Shown here: positions 1-7,846 of the stretch, one piece after another
Layout: each line of letters opens with the position of its first letter
Numbering within the stretch: position 1 is the first letter of the stretch
DNA from: an uncultured Selenomonadaceae bacterium
GTDB taxonomy: Bacteria; Bacillota; Negativicutes; Selenomonadales; Selenomonadaceae
Assembly (NCBI GenBank): GCA_958415865.1
Contig: CATYZV010000015.1
Coordinates: 1-15,220 of the forward strand
Direction: 5' to 3'
DNA: 15,220 nucleotides
Position numbers and translations under genes: made by a program
Notes under the pieces: generated by a model
Database searches by the model: none
What the model was told of the DNA's origin: nothing
What the model saw: only the letters and a program-made list of their open reading frames with translations

Positions 1-3
1 GTG

Positions 4-42
4 TAATAATATAATTGATAGATATTATTACAATATTACAAT
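4..42 (+). promoter_or_regulatory. Promoter with overlapping inverted repeat for the efflux operon
   Basis: A sigma-A-type promoter reads TTGATA (15-20), a 16-base spacer, then TACAAT (37-42); each box matches consensus at 5 of 6 positions. A perfect 9-base inverted repeat, TAATAATAT (4-12) and ATATTATTA (22-30) with a 9-base spacer, covers the -35 box and part of the spacer. Two tandem copies of ATTACAAT (27-34, 35-42) run into the -10 box. Transcription would start near base 49, only about 19 bases before the tolC-like start codon. Inference: a dyad over the -35 box is what a TetR- or MarR-type repressor of an efflux operon would bind. The regulator itself would lie outside the window and is not seen. 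Confidence 0.6.
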
Positions 43-67
43 TTTAGAAGTGAGGAGTTATAGAGTT

Positions 68-1363
68 ATGATCAAGGCGAAAGTAAAGCGCGCCGCTCTG
101 GCTCTGTCGCTGCTGCTGAATCTGGGGACGGTCAGTGCGGGGGCAGCTTCATTGTCGATAGATGATGCTGTGAGCATGGCTGTCGATAGGAACAACGATA
201 TAAAAATCGCTGATGAAGAGATAAAGTCGGCGCAGGCGAATCTGGCTGCGGCCAAAGGTGCCAACGGCGTTTCTGTATCGCTCAGTTCCAGCCTGTCGGC
301 GAGCGACGGCGTTAGAGACGGAATCGACGCTGATTTTACAAGGGACAATTCCAACAGCATTTCAGCATCCATTCCTATTTACACGGGCGGCAAAAACGAG
401 CTTAACATTGACAACAGTGAAATTGAGTTGGCGAAGTCGCAGCTGAATTTGGAGCGCACGAAGGAAACGGTGCGCTACGATACGATAAAGGCGTATTACG
501 ATATTTTGGAAGCAAAGCGCACTATAGATATCGATCAGGAATCTGTCAGCAATTATCAGAGCCATTTGACGAATGTGCAAAATCTCTACGCTGCCGGCAG
601 CATTCCTAAATCGGATGTATTGCGCTCTGAAGTGGCACTCAGCGATGCGCAGCAGTCGCTGATCAGCGCGAAGAATAAATATGAAATCAATCTGAGCACT
701 TTTAGAAATATCATAAAGCTGGACCGCAGTGAACCGGTACAGCTCACGCAGGACTTTTCTTACCGGCCGTTTTCTATGAGCATGGAGGAATGTCTCGATT
801 ACGCCGCGGATTTTCGCCGGGATCTGATGGCGGCAAGGCTGGATCTCGATGCGGCTCAGAATGATATCGACATAGCTAAGGCAGGCTATAAGCCGACGGT
901 CAATTTTTCGCTTAGCAGCGGCTGGGACAAGCAGGCACTGCCCAGCGGCGATGATTACGATTACCGCGCAGGAATATCGGCGAGCTGGAATGTGTTTGAC
1001 AGCAATGTAACGCGTTCGCAGGTAGATGCGGCACAGGCGAATTACAATAAAGCAGGCTATTCACTCGCCAATACGCAGGACGATATCGACTTGGCAGTGC
1101 GTCAGGCGTATCTCAATATGCGCGAGGCAGAGCAGCGTTTCAATTCGACCCGGCTCGCCGTAAAGCAGGCAGAGGAAGATTACTTCATCGCCAGTGAAAA
1201 GTACCGCGTGGGTGCAGGCGTGATTCTCGATGTGCTGGATGCGGAAGTTGCGCTCTCTCAGGCTCGAATGAATTACACCAGCGCGCAGTACGATTATGCC
1301 CGCTATCGTGCGGAGCTTGAATACGCTATGGGCGTGCCGGAAGGGGAATCGATAGATGGATGA
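68..1363 (+). CDS. TolC family outer membrane efflux channel
   Basis: Outer-membrane factor of a tripartite efflux pump, forming the trimeric beta-barrel and periplasmic alpha-tunnel through which substrates leave the cell. The ATG at 68 is preferred over an in-frame GTG at 50 because GAGGAG (52-57) lies ten bases upstream, and a clean signal peptide follows (basic start, hydrophobic stretch, cleavage near VSAGAAS). The mature protein has the two tandem OEP (outer membrane efflux protein) repeats of the family: long Ala/Gln/Asp-rich helices carrying motifs such as YNIxxAQxxL-like heptads, and a second copy ending in the typical VLDAEVALSQARMNYTSAQ segment. At 431 residues it is normal for the family. 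Its last 8 bases overlap the next gene's ATG (ATGGATGA), so translation is probably coupled. The substrate cannot be told. Presence of this family implies an outer membrane. Confidence 0.93.
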   Translation: MIKAKVKRAALALSLLLNLGTVSAGAASLSIDDAVSMAVDRNNDIKIADEEIKSAQANLAAAKGANGVSVSLSSSLSASDGVRDGIDADFTRDNSNSISASIPIYTGGKNELNIDNSEIELAKSQLNLERTKETVRYDTIKAYYDILEAKRTIDIDQESVSNYQSHLTNVQNLYAAGSIPKSDVLRSEVALSDAQQSLISAKNKYEINLSTFRNIIKLDRSEPVQLTQDFSYRPFSMSMEECLDYAADFRRDLMAARLDLDAAQNDIDIAKAGYKPTVNFSLSSGWDKQALPSGDDYDYRAGISASWNVFDSNVTRSQVDAAQANYNKAGYSLANTQDDIDLAVRQAYLNMREAEQRFNSTRLAVKQAEEDYFIASEKYRVGAGVILDVLDAEVALSQARMNYTSAQYDYARYRAELEYAMGVPEGESIDG

Positions 1364-2492
1364 AGTCAAGAAGAAAAAGCTGAAAAAGTATGCCAAATGG
1401 GCAGTCGTGATAATCGTCATCGCGGCGGCAGCCGTCTTTGGCTGGCGGTGGTATCAGCAGAAGCAGGAAGCGGCAAATAAGCCCGTTGTTGAGACGGCTG
1501 AGGCAAAGTATATGAGCATGAAATCCGTCGTATCTGCTACGGGCACGATAAAGCCGGTGGAATCGGTGGAGGTCAGCTCCAAGATAACGGCGCGCATTAA
1601 AGATGTGCTCGTGAAGGAAAATGAGCATGTTACGGCAGGCCAGACAGTGGCGATTCTGGATGGCAAAGACCTAGAAACGCAGAAGGAACAGGCGGATTTT
1701 ACACTTCAGAATGCCAAGACGAAATATGAAAGAACCTCGTATTTGTACAATATAGGTGCAAAATCCAAGGAAGATCTGGACGATGCGCAGTACGCTTACG
1801 ATACGGCTGTCAGCAAGGTAGCAGAAACGCAGTCAGACCTCGATGAAACGGTCATCGTAGCTCCGATGGACGGTGTAGTCATAGGCGAGCCGCTGACACC
1901 GGGCACGATGGCTGTGCAGGGCAACAACAATCCGACCGTCATAATGCGCATTGCCGATTTATCCAAGAAGCAGATAACGGCAAAGGTCGATGAAACGGAT
2001 ATCGGCAGTGTAAAAGTGGGACAGAAGGCTACTTTTACGGTAGATGCCTACACAGGCAAGACGTTCACTGCCACGGTGTCAAAGATATCGCAGACGGATG
2101 TCAGCAACAGCTGGGATACTAATAGTTCCTCGACTTCTACCTCTTCGACTTCGGCCGCTGTAATTTACTACAGCGTAACATTGGACGTGGACGACCCGGA
2201 AGGGCTGCTGATGCCTGCTATGACGGCGCGTGTAGAGATTGAAACGGCGAACAAGGACAATGCACTTGCCGTGCCTCTGTCGGCATTGAAGACGGACAAC
2301 AGCGGCAGCTATGTCGTTCTGGTGCATCCCGACGGCTCGACGGAAAACCGCTATGTGGAAACGGGCATCTACAGCGATGACTTCGTGGAAATAACGAGCG
2401 GGTTAGCTGAAGGCGACAAGATATCCGCAGCTATGGCGAAGAAAAATAATTCGAGCAGCAATGACAGGCGGGGCGGTCCGCCTCCGTTCTGA
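1356..2492 (+). CDS. MacA/HlyD-type periplasmic adaptor of tripartite efflux pump
   Basis: Membrane-fusion protein that joins the inner-membrane transporter to the TolC-type channel. One membrane anchor is seen at about residues 15-29 after a Lys-rich start. The two halves of a lipoyl/barrel-sandwich domain lie at about 60-105 and 165-200, separated by a helical hairpin at about 106-163. The hairpin carries R126-x3-L130-x6-S137, the RLS motif known from AcrA/MacA as the contact with the TolC tip, so docking to the channel encoded just upstream is well supported. A beta-barrel follows from about 205, interrupted by a Ser/Thr-rich loop at 250-267, and then a membrane-proximal domain. The tail is Ser/Asn-rich and ends in GGPPPF. 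It starts inside the end of the tolC-like gene and lies 21 bases before the ATPase gene. MacA-like is inferred from the MacB-type partners; RND adaptors share the same fold. Confidence 0.92.
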   Translation: MDEVKKKKLKKYAKWAVVIIVIAAAAVFGWRWYQQKQEAANKPVVETAEAKYMSMKSVVSATGTIKPVESVEVSSKITARIKDVLVKENEHVTAGQTVAILDGKDLETQKEQADFTLQNAKTKYERTSYLYNIGAKSKEDLDDAQYAYDTAVSKVAETQSDLDETVIVAPMDGVVIGEPLTPGTMAVQGNNNPTVIMRIADLSKKQITAKVDETDIGSVKVGQKATFTVDAYTGKTFTATVSKISQTDVSNSWDTNSSSTSTSSTSAAVIYYSVTLDVDDPEGLLMPAMTARVEIETANKDNALAVPLSALKTDNSGSYVVLVHPDGSTENRYVETGIYSDDFVEITSGLAEGDKISAAMAKKNNSSSNDRRGGPPPF

Positions 2493-2513
2493 TGAAAGCG
2501 GGGCTGCAATATC

Positions 2514-3260
2514 ATGAATAGCAATAGTAATATAAATATCAATAGCAATGAGCATAGTCAGGCGACGATTGAGCTGGCAGGCATAAAAAAGATATATCAG
2601 GTAGGCGAACAGCAGGTAGCGGCTTTAAACGGCATCAACCTCACAATCCGCCAAGGTGAATTTGCCGCTCTGATGGGACCGTCCGGTTCGGGCAAGTCGA
2701 CGCTCATGAATATTTTGGGCTGTCTCGACCGCCCTACGGTCGGCTCATACAAGCTCGACGGCAGAGAGATATCCCATTTGACAGACGACGAGCTTGCCGT
2801 CGTGCGCAATAAGAAAATAGGATTTGTTTTTCAGAACTTCAATCTGCTTTCAAAGATATCGGCTCTGGATAACGTAGCTATGCCTTTGATATACGCCGGT
2901 GTGGGCAGAAAAGAACGCATAGAGCGTGCGCATCACTATTTAAAAGCGGTGGGACTGGATGACCGTGCCGACCACAAGCCGAATGAACTGTCCGGCGGGC
3001 AGCGGCAGCGCGTCGCCATCGCCCGCGCCCTCGTCAACAATCCCAGCATCATCATGGCGGACGAACCGACGGGCAATCTCGATACGAAGTCGACGAAGGA
3101 GATCATGGACATCTTTATAGATATGCACGAGCAGGGCAGGACGATGATACTCGTAACGCATGAACCTGACATCGCAGCGTGTGCCTCGCGGCAGCTGCTC
3201 GTCGTCGACGGCGTAATCACGAAAGATGCAGGCAGAGGAGTGGTCATGGATGTTGTTTAA
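2514..3260 (+). CDS. MacB-type ABC transporter ATP-binding protein
   Basis: Cytoplasmic ATPase that powers the MacB-type permease encoded next; family members (MacB/LolD/YknY) use ATP to drive mechanical transmission rather than classical transport. All motifs are present: Walker [10 protein letters not shown] (55-63), Q-loop Q107, signature LSGGQ (159-163), Walker B IIMADEP (179-185), D-loop NLD (188-190) and H-loop H216. At 248 residues it is a stand-alone ATPase, whereas E. coli MacB fuses this domain to the permease. The first 13 residues alternate Asn with Ser/Ile and are encoded by imperfect 6-base repeats (2517-2552), which is unusual for the family. No better start exists downstream before the ABC domain, and the Shine-Dalgarno site is weak. 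Its last 11 bases overlap the permease gene, so the two are probably made in coupled amounts. Confidence 0.95.
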   Translation: MNSNSNININSNEHSQATIELAGIKKIYQVGEQQVAALNGINLTIRQGEFAALMGPSGSGKSTLMNILGCLDRPTVGSYKLDGREISHLTDDELAVVRNKKIGFVFQNFNLLSKISALDNVAMPLIYAGVGRKERIERAHHYLKAVGLDDRADHKPNELSGGQRQRVAIARALVNNPSIIMADEPTGNLDTKSTKEIMDIFIDMHEQGRTMILVTHEPDIAACASRQLLVVDGVITKDAGRGVVMDVV

Positions 3261-4473
3261 AGAGACGACGCAGATGGCTGTTACGGCACTTTGGGCAAAT
3301 AAGATGCGCTCTTTATTGACCATGCTGGGCATAATAATCGGCGTGGCGGCTGTTATCGCGATGGTTTCGATCGGCATGGGTGTCAGAAAGCAGGTACAGG
3401 ATTCCATAGCCAGCCTCGGCAGCAATATGCTCGTGATAAATTCCAGCGCGGCAAGAAATTCCGGCGGCGTGCGCCAAGCGGCAGGTTCCAATGTCAGGCT
3501 GAAATTGGAAGACGCGGAGGCGATTAAGAAGAAGATCACTGATGCTAAATACGTTTCGCCTACGGTACAGCGCAATTATCAGATAGTCAACGGCAATCAA
3601 AACTGGAATACGCAGGTAACGGGCGTTACACCGGATTACATGAGCATACGTTCGCTGACCGTGGCAAACGGCACTTTCATCACGCAGAAGCAGGAAGATT
3701 CGAGCGCGCGCGTGGCAGTCATCGGCACGACCGTTGCGGAAAATCTGTTCGGCGAGGGCGTGAATCCCGTCGGCAAGAACATCCGCATCAACAATGACCC
3801 GTTCCGAATCATCGGTATTTTGGAAAGCAAGGGCCAGTCCTCGATGGGGCAGGATCAGGACGATATAGTCATCGTGCCGATAACGACGGCTATGAACCGA
3901 GTGATGGCGATAGATTACGTGCAGTCCATCAGCGTGGAAGTCGCTTCGTCAGACAAGATGGATAATGTGCAGGCGGAAATTGAAAATCTGCTGCGCGAAC
4001 GCCACCGCATCTTCGGCGACAAGGAAGATGATTTTACGGTGCGCAATCTGACCAGCATCATGCAGGCGATGACTAGCAGCACGACGATGATAACACTGCT
4101 CTTGGGCAGCATAGCGGGCATATCTTTGCTAGTCGGCGGCATCGGCATCATGAACATCATGATGGTATCCGTAACGGAGCGCACGCGCGAAATCGGCATA
4201 AGAAAGGCACTGGGGGCAACGTACAGCGACATCATGCTGCAATTTTTGATTGAAGCCGTATTCGTCGGCATAATCGGCGGTGTAATCGGCATCGTATTGG
4301 GCTGCGGCATGGCGGTAGCGATATCGAGCTTCGGCGGCTTCAGCACGGTGCTGACGATTGAGCCGGTCATCGTGTCGTTCGTCTTCTCGGTGGGCATCAG
4401 CCTGTTCTTCGGAATATATCCGGCGCGCAAGGCGGCAAAACTCGATCCGATTGAAGCATTGAGATATGAATAA
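3250..4473 (+). CDS. MacB-type ABC transporter permease
   Basis: Inner-membrane subunit of the MacAB-type efflux system. The 407-residue protein shows MacB topology: TM1 at about 20-42, a large periplasmic MacB_PCD domain (about 43-275), then TM2 (280-306), TM3 (332-359) and TM4 (371-390) of the FtsX domain. [14 protein letters not shown] (310-323) is the conserved cytoplasmic coupling helix that meets the ATPase, and the C-terminus [17 protein letters not shown] is typical. The ATG at 3250 is chosen over an in-frame ATG at 3226 because AGAGGAG (3234-3240) sits nine bases upstream. The overlap with the ATPase gene and the upstream adaptor and channel genes give a complete tripartite set. The substrate is unknown; relatives export macrolides, peptides, lipids or siderophores. 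Confidence 0.94.
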   Translation: MLFKETTQMAVTALWANKMRSLLTMLGIIIGVAAVIAMVSIGMGVRKQVQDSIASLGSNMLVINSSAARNSGGVRQAAGSNVRLKLEDAEAIKKKITDAKYVSPTVQRNYQIVNGNQNWNTQVTGVTPDYMSIRSLTVANGTFITQKQEDSSARVAVIGTTVAENLFGEGVNPVGKNIRINNDPFRIIGILESKGQSSMGQDQDDIVIVPITTAMNRVMAIDYVQSISVEVASSDKMDNVQAEIENLLRERHRIFGDKEDDFTVRNLTSIMQAMTSSTTMITLLLGSIAGISLLVGGIGIMNIMMVSVTERTREIGIRKALGATYSDIMLQFLIEAVFVGIIGGVIGIVLGCGMAVAISSFGGFSTVLTIEPVIVSFVFSVGISLFFGIYPARKAAKLDPIEALRYE

Positions 4474-4477
4474 AAGG

Positions 4478-4523
4478 TTTTTCTATCCGGGCGGCGAATT
4501 GTATAACTATAGAAAATATAGTT
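4478..4523 (+). promoter_or_regulatory. Candidate promoter and small inverted repeat before the secreted protein gene
   Basis: The 82-base gap after the permease gene holds TATAAC (4502-4507), a good -10 box, with a poor -35 (TTTTTC, 4478-4483, 18-base spacer). A 7-base inverted repeat, AACTATA (4505-4511) and TATAGTT (4517-4523) around GAAAA, overlaps the -10 region. It has no T-run, so it is not a terminator. The downstream gene may have its own start of transcription, or may simply be read through from the efflux operon. Confidence 0.3.
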
Positions 4524-4555
4524 CGCATTCATCTATAGAGATAGGAAGTGTTGGA

Positions 4556-5242
4556 ATGAAAAAAGCACTGTGGCTATTCGTGCTGGCATGGGCTTTGCAA
4601 TCCGTTTGCCTGGCGGCTTCGGTCAAGCAGCTGCCGAACGGAAATGAAGTAGATTTAAGAGCCTATCAGCAGAAACAGGGAACGCTGAATGTCATGGCAG
4701 CTCCTTTTGACGGGGCGCAGATGTACTTAGGAGCCTTCAATTTTGACGGTCATGAGTCCGACGGCAAGATGGCTTTCAGCCGCGGCATCGGAATATTTGC
4801 AGACCAAGCTGCTCAGCAGCTCCGCCCGCTGCTCGTCAAGCAGGTCAGCGGCTCAGCTCAGGGTTTTTCTGAGCAGATGGTGAACAAGGACGGCACTGCT
4901 CCGTATAAGCACAATATGCACGCTGTGCAGACCGGCTCACGCGTGCCTGTCATCTACATCGGCGGCGATGCTACAAATATGGTAATGCTCGGCAGATTTG
5001 CCGTAACGACCGGCGGCGGCAATTTCGATGACTGCATCGGCATCAAGATATACAATGACAAAACGGGTGAAGGCATGGTACAGTATCTTGCCAAAGATCA
5101 CGGCATAATCTATCTTGAAGGCGTGCGCCCTGACGGCTCGTCGGCAGCTATTGCGGAACTGCACGAAATCAGGAGCATGGACGAGGCAGCGGCAGATAAT
5201 TTCAAGCAGAGCTATTTCACTGCGGCAGCTTCGATGAATTGA
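4556..5242 (+). CDS. Secreted protein of unknown function
   Basis: I do not recognise this 228-residue protein. The start at 4556 is chosen because AGGAAG lies about eight bases upstream and a classical signal peptide follows (MKKALWLFVLAWALQSVCLA, then AS), giving a periplasmic or outer-surface location. The frame is open further upstream, to 4466 inside the permease gene, but that extension has no signal peptide or ribosome site. The mature part is globular, with no membrane segment, repeats or recognised catalytic motif; Gly-rich segments lie in its second half (GGDATNMVMLGRFAVTTGGGN spans two strands). Residues just before the signal cleavage include a Cys, but they do not make a good lipobox. 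It is the last gene before the terminator, so it may work with the efflux pump, but position is the only evidence for that. Confidence 0.75.
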   Translation: MKKALWLFVLAWALQSVCLAASVKQLPNGNEVDLRAYQQKQGTLNVMAAPFDGAQMYLGAFNFDGHESDGKMAFSRGIGIFADQAAQQLRPLLVKQVSGSAQGFSEQMVNKDGTAPYKHNMHAVQTGSRVPVIYIGGDATNMVMLGRFAVTTGGGNFDDCIGIKIYNDKTGEGMVQYLAKDHGIIYLEGVRPDGSSAAIAELHEIRSMDEAAADNFKQSYFTAAASMN

Positions 5243-5254
5243 AATAAGCATATG

Positions 5255-5292
5255 AAAAAGGAACATCTGTCGGATTAGATGTTCCTTTTTTT
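5255..5292. terminator. Bidirectional intrinsic terminator
   Basis: A perfect 14-base-pair stem is formed by AAAAAGGAACATCT (5255-5268) and AGATGTTCCTTTTT (5277-5290) with an 8-base loop. The right arm runs into seven Ts on the plus strand, and the A-run of the left arm gives a T-run on the minus strand. It lies between two convergent genes and should end both transcripts. Confidence 0.9.
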
Positions 5293-5306
5293 ATTTGGAT
5301 CAATAT

Positions 5307-6983
5307 TCAGTTGTTGTTATAGTACTTGAGGTGTTTTTTTAGTACGGTTTCAGAGTTGGGGTCTGTGTAGAGTTTGATATCGGCTTCAAATATTCTGTCC
5401 CAAGGCATGGTGATAGAGACATTTGCCGCACTGCCGAACAGATTGAGCTTATCGCTGATGAAGCTGCGCATCATCTTCGTGCCGTACTGCTCTGCATAGG
5501 ATAATTTATCATCGCCGATTGTGAGGTAATTTCCCGTGCCGGGGAGGATGTTGATGTACGAATTGACGTTTTGGCGGATGTTCGCCTGATATACCCAGTC
5601 ATCAAGGTAGCGTGTCAGCAGCATATCTTCGCGCTGGTTCGGTCCTACGCGGTTTGCCACCAGTCCCATGCCCAGTGCAAAGCCGGTACTGTTGGTCGGA
5701 GTGTTCCAGCCGGCATAGCCGTAGAGCCTGCCGAGCAGATTGCGGTTTTGAAGCTCATTCATCAGAGCGTTGTCTGAGCCGTTGGCAAATGCTATATCGC
5801 CGATGGAAACGTGCATACCGCTGTTTACACATTCTTCGATATCGTCGACAAACTGCAGCGTATTGAAGCGGGGCAGCAGCGTGTTGACCGGTGTGTTGGC
5901 ATCGTACGTCCAGCCGCTGCGGTTGGTGTTGATCATCATAACCAGCCCGGCTTTTTTGAGATCGTAAGTGCGGAAGGCTCCTGCCGCCGTTATCTGGCTG
6001 CTGACGGTGTTGTCGATAGGCTCATCGGAGTAAGTGGGAACGGTAGCTCCGCCAAAGCCCGGCGCGTATTTGACGTAGACGTACGGATGGTAATTGTCCA
6101 GCTCATTGACCACGTGGGTCATTACGAGCAGTCCGACTTCGTCAAGCCCGGTCAGCGATTGGAATTTGTCTGAGGCAAGCCCTAAGCTATGGGCGTATTT
6201 GGTCAGCTCATTGCTTTCGCGCTCCGTCTGTGAGAATTTTTCATTGTCGTCCTTGCCCAGAGCCATGTACTTGATTGTGCCGTTTTTGACCATGTTGATC
6301 AGCTGTGTGCTGACCTGAAAATTCGTGCGGCGGCGGTTCATCCAGTCGCGCAGATTCGCTTCGGGAATTTCTTCGCGCAGTGCTACCTGATAGCTTTCAT
6401 CAAGCCCTGAGGTATCAGCCTGGTCGATTTTCGTATAGGCAGAAATGAGCTTGCCGTACTTGACGTAATAATCCGGTTCTTCCGTGCCGGAAGAGGCTCC
6501 GTCCTTCGGCGTGCGCATGACTGATGTGTAGACGTACAGCGGCATTTCGGGGTATTCTTTATGGATCTTGTTGAGATTGTTGAGCCTTGCCATGAGCATT
6601 GCCTGCGGCAGATGATGCTTGCGCGAGGCAACGAGGCTGCCGTAGACGAGGGCATCAGAGGAAATGACTGCGACTTTGTCCTTGCCGCCGTTCTCCATGA
6701 CCCAGCGGCTCAGTTCTTCCGGCTCGCCCGTCTTGTCTCTGTCGCCCAGCAGATCCTTGGGCGGTATTTCGACTTTGTAGCCTAGTGAGCGGATGACTTC
6801 CGCCGTCTGGTCGCTCGATATGGGCCTGTCGTCCTGCGGCACGAATAGAATAGTCTTTTTATCATCTTTTTTTGCCTGTGCCGTACCGGGATTTAATGTA
6901 TTTATCGCGATAAAACACACCAGCAGGCTCAGCAGCATTAGAAGTGCCGCCTTGCCGGTATTTTGGGTACACGTTGCGTACAA
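5307..6983 (-). CDS. DUF4127 family secreted protein
   Basis: A member of the DUF4127 family, common in Firmicutes and without a known function. The 558-residue product begins with an N-terminal hydrophobic segment (about 12-30) that ends in a possible AQA signal-cleavage site near 34-36, so it is exported or membrane-anchored. The family hallmark VPQDDRP (48-54) opens the domain, followed by conserved-looking segments such as SSDALVYGSLVASR, ELDNYHPYVYVKY and DIAFANGSDNAL. The start codon is TTG (6981-6983), supported by AGAGGTG about eight bases upstream; the first in-frame ATG falls in the middle of the signal sequence. It lies 22 bases downstream of another secreted-protein gene in the same operon and ends at the shared hairpin terminator. 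DDRP followed by acidic and Asn-rich segments hints at metal or substrate binding, but that is only a guess. Confidence 0.88.
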   Translation of the reverse strand: MYATCTQNTGKAALLMLLSLLVCFIAINTLNPGTAQAKKDDKKTILFVPQDDRPISSDQTAEVIRSLGYKVEIPPKDLLGDRDKTGEPEELSRWVMENGGKDKVAVISSDALVYGSLVASRKHHLPQAMLMARLNNLNKIHKEYPEMPLYVYTSVMRTPKDGASSGTEEPDYYVKYGKLISAYTKIDQADTSGLDESYQVALREEIPEANLRDWMNRRRTNFQVSTQLINMVKNGTIKYMALGKDDNEKFSQTERESNELTKYAHSLGLASDKFQSLTGLDEVGLLVMTHVVNELDNYHPYVYVKYAPGFGGATVPTYSDEPIDNTVSSQITAAGAFRTYDLKKAGLVMMINTNRSGWTYDANTPVNTLLPRFNTLQFVDDIEECVNSGMHVSIGDIAFANGSDNALMNELQNRNLLGRLYGYAGWNTPTNSTGFALGMGLVANRVGPNQREDMLLTRYLDDWVYQANIRQNVNSYINILPGTGNYLTIGDDKLSYAEQYGTKMMRSFISDKLNLFGSAANVSITMPWDRIFEADIKLYTDPNSETVLKKHLKYYNNN

Positions 6984-7005
6984 AATTTACACCTCTTTGA
7001 AGATT

Positions 7006-7668
7006 TCAGCGTCGATCATGTTTTGACTGCCTGTGTTTCTTTTGGGCTTTGTCATTGGAGTCATCCGATTTTTTATCATTGTCTATTTTAATGCCGGCTG
7101 CCTTGAGCGTTTCAGGCTTTACTTTATCCGCTATCCTTTCGAGGATTTCTTTGCGGTGCTGCTGTTCGTATTCAAGTATTGCCTGATAGAAGGTATTGTC
7201 GACATCCTTGGCACTGAGTTCGTTTATATTTTCATCAGCGCGTTCATATGAAGCGTAGAGAGAATTGTAGCCTTGGTCTAGGAATGTGCACTGCGTGTGC
7301 TGTACGGTCTTTGCCGTTAGGTCGATGCGCAGCAGCTCTGACGAGCCTATCAGCTCATTGGCAAAGCGGTACGTGCTGAGATCGCGCCATTGGCGTTTCA
7401 TTATGACATCCTTTACCTGCATATCGTCGTAGAGATAGACGACAGGCACGAGCAGTATATTGGTATCAGCATAGCCGTCAGGGCCTATTTCGTACGTCAT
7501 CGCCTGTTTGTTGAAGTAATAGCTGGCGCGCGGCGTAGCCTGTACCCATTGGAAGATATCTTCAGGCAGTGCCTCAAACGGTTCAGCGGCAGATGCGGTG
7601 TTAAACGGTGTGCATATAAACAGCGAAGCTGCAAGTACGCCGGCAGCTGCAATCCTTTTCAAATTCAA
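7006..7668 (-). CDS. Secreted protein of unknown function, first gene of the DUF4127 operon
   Basis: I do not recognise the family. The preferred start is TTG at 7666-7668, because GAGGAGG (7677-7683 on the complementary strand) lies exactly eight bases upstream and the product then begins directly with a signal peptide (basic LKR, a hydrophobic run, cleavage near ASAAEP). A longer frame from ATG at 7696-7698 would put that ribosome site inside the coding region. The 220-residue product has a mature globular part rich in Tyr and acidic residues (segments like NILLVPVVYLYDDMQVKDV and FYQAILEYEQQHRKEIL), then a charged, disordered tail rich in Lys, Asp and Ser. The DUF4127 gene follows after 22 bases, so the two exported proteins are probably made together and may interact. 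Confidence 0.72.
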   Translation of the reverse strand: MNLKRIAAAGVLAASLFICTPFNTASAAEPFEALPEDIFQWVQATPRASYYFNKQAMTYEIGPDGYADTNILLVPVVYLYDDMQVKDVIMKRQWRDLSTYRFANELIGSSELLRIDLTAKTVQHTQCTFLDQGYNSLYASYERADENINELSAKDVDNTFYQAILEYEQQHRKEILERIADKVKPETLKAAGIKIDNDKKSDDSNDKAQKKHRQSKHDRR

Positions 7669-7764
7669 ATGGAAAACCTCCTCATAGAACAAATACATTC
7701 TTTACTTAACTTTTTTCTCAGCTGAAAAGTTTTTTATGATAACTGCTTCAGGGCAGTCTAACTA

Positions 7765-7797
7765 GATAATGATATCATATTTTGCGCTGAATTTAAA
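7765..7797 (-). promoter_or_regulatory. Minus-strand promoter with Fur-like palindrome over the -10 box
   Basis: Read on the minus strand, TTTAAA (7792-7797), a 17-base spacer and TATCAT (7769-7774) make a fair sigma-A promoter for the secreted-protein/DUF4127 operon. The -10 box lies inside the perfect palindrome ATGATATCAT (7769-7778). On the plus strand the longer segment GATAATGATATCAT (7765-7778) resembles the Fur-box consensus GATAATGATAATCATTATC with one base missing, although the outer right half is degenerate. A metal-responsive repressor (Fur or PerR type) is a possible reader; this is inference. Confidence 0.4.
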
Positions 7798-7846
7798 GAA
7801 TCAGAAGGGCTGAAAGTTTCTTGCATTATGGAGCATGATACGTGTT

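Noticed and set aside
2940..4532. Long antisense open frames opposite the ATPase and permease genes (about 200 codons each)
   Set aside because: They lie opposite strongly supported genes, have no ribosome site or recognisable motif, and follow from GC-biased third positions of the real genes.
4556..4640. Lipoprotein signal in the secreted protein after the efflux genes
   Set aside because: The residues before the Cys are Q-S-V, with no Leu at -3 and no small residue at -1, so this is not a usable lipobox; ordinary signal peptidase cleavage is more likely.
7708..7737. Hairpin with T-run (AACTTTT/AAAAGTT then Ts) as a terminator
   Set aside because: The stem has a single G-C pair and the region is divergent, so there is no upstream plus-strand gene for it to terminate.
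7795..7845. Possible purine riboswitch in front of the permease (GTTTCT at 7816-7821 with small stems on both sides)
   Set aside because: The stems TCAG/CTGA and TGC/GCA are too short, the conserved loops (GATATGG and CCGTAAA) are missing, and no closing P1 helix is seen.
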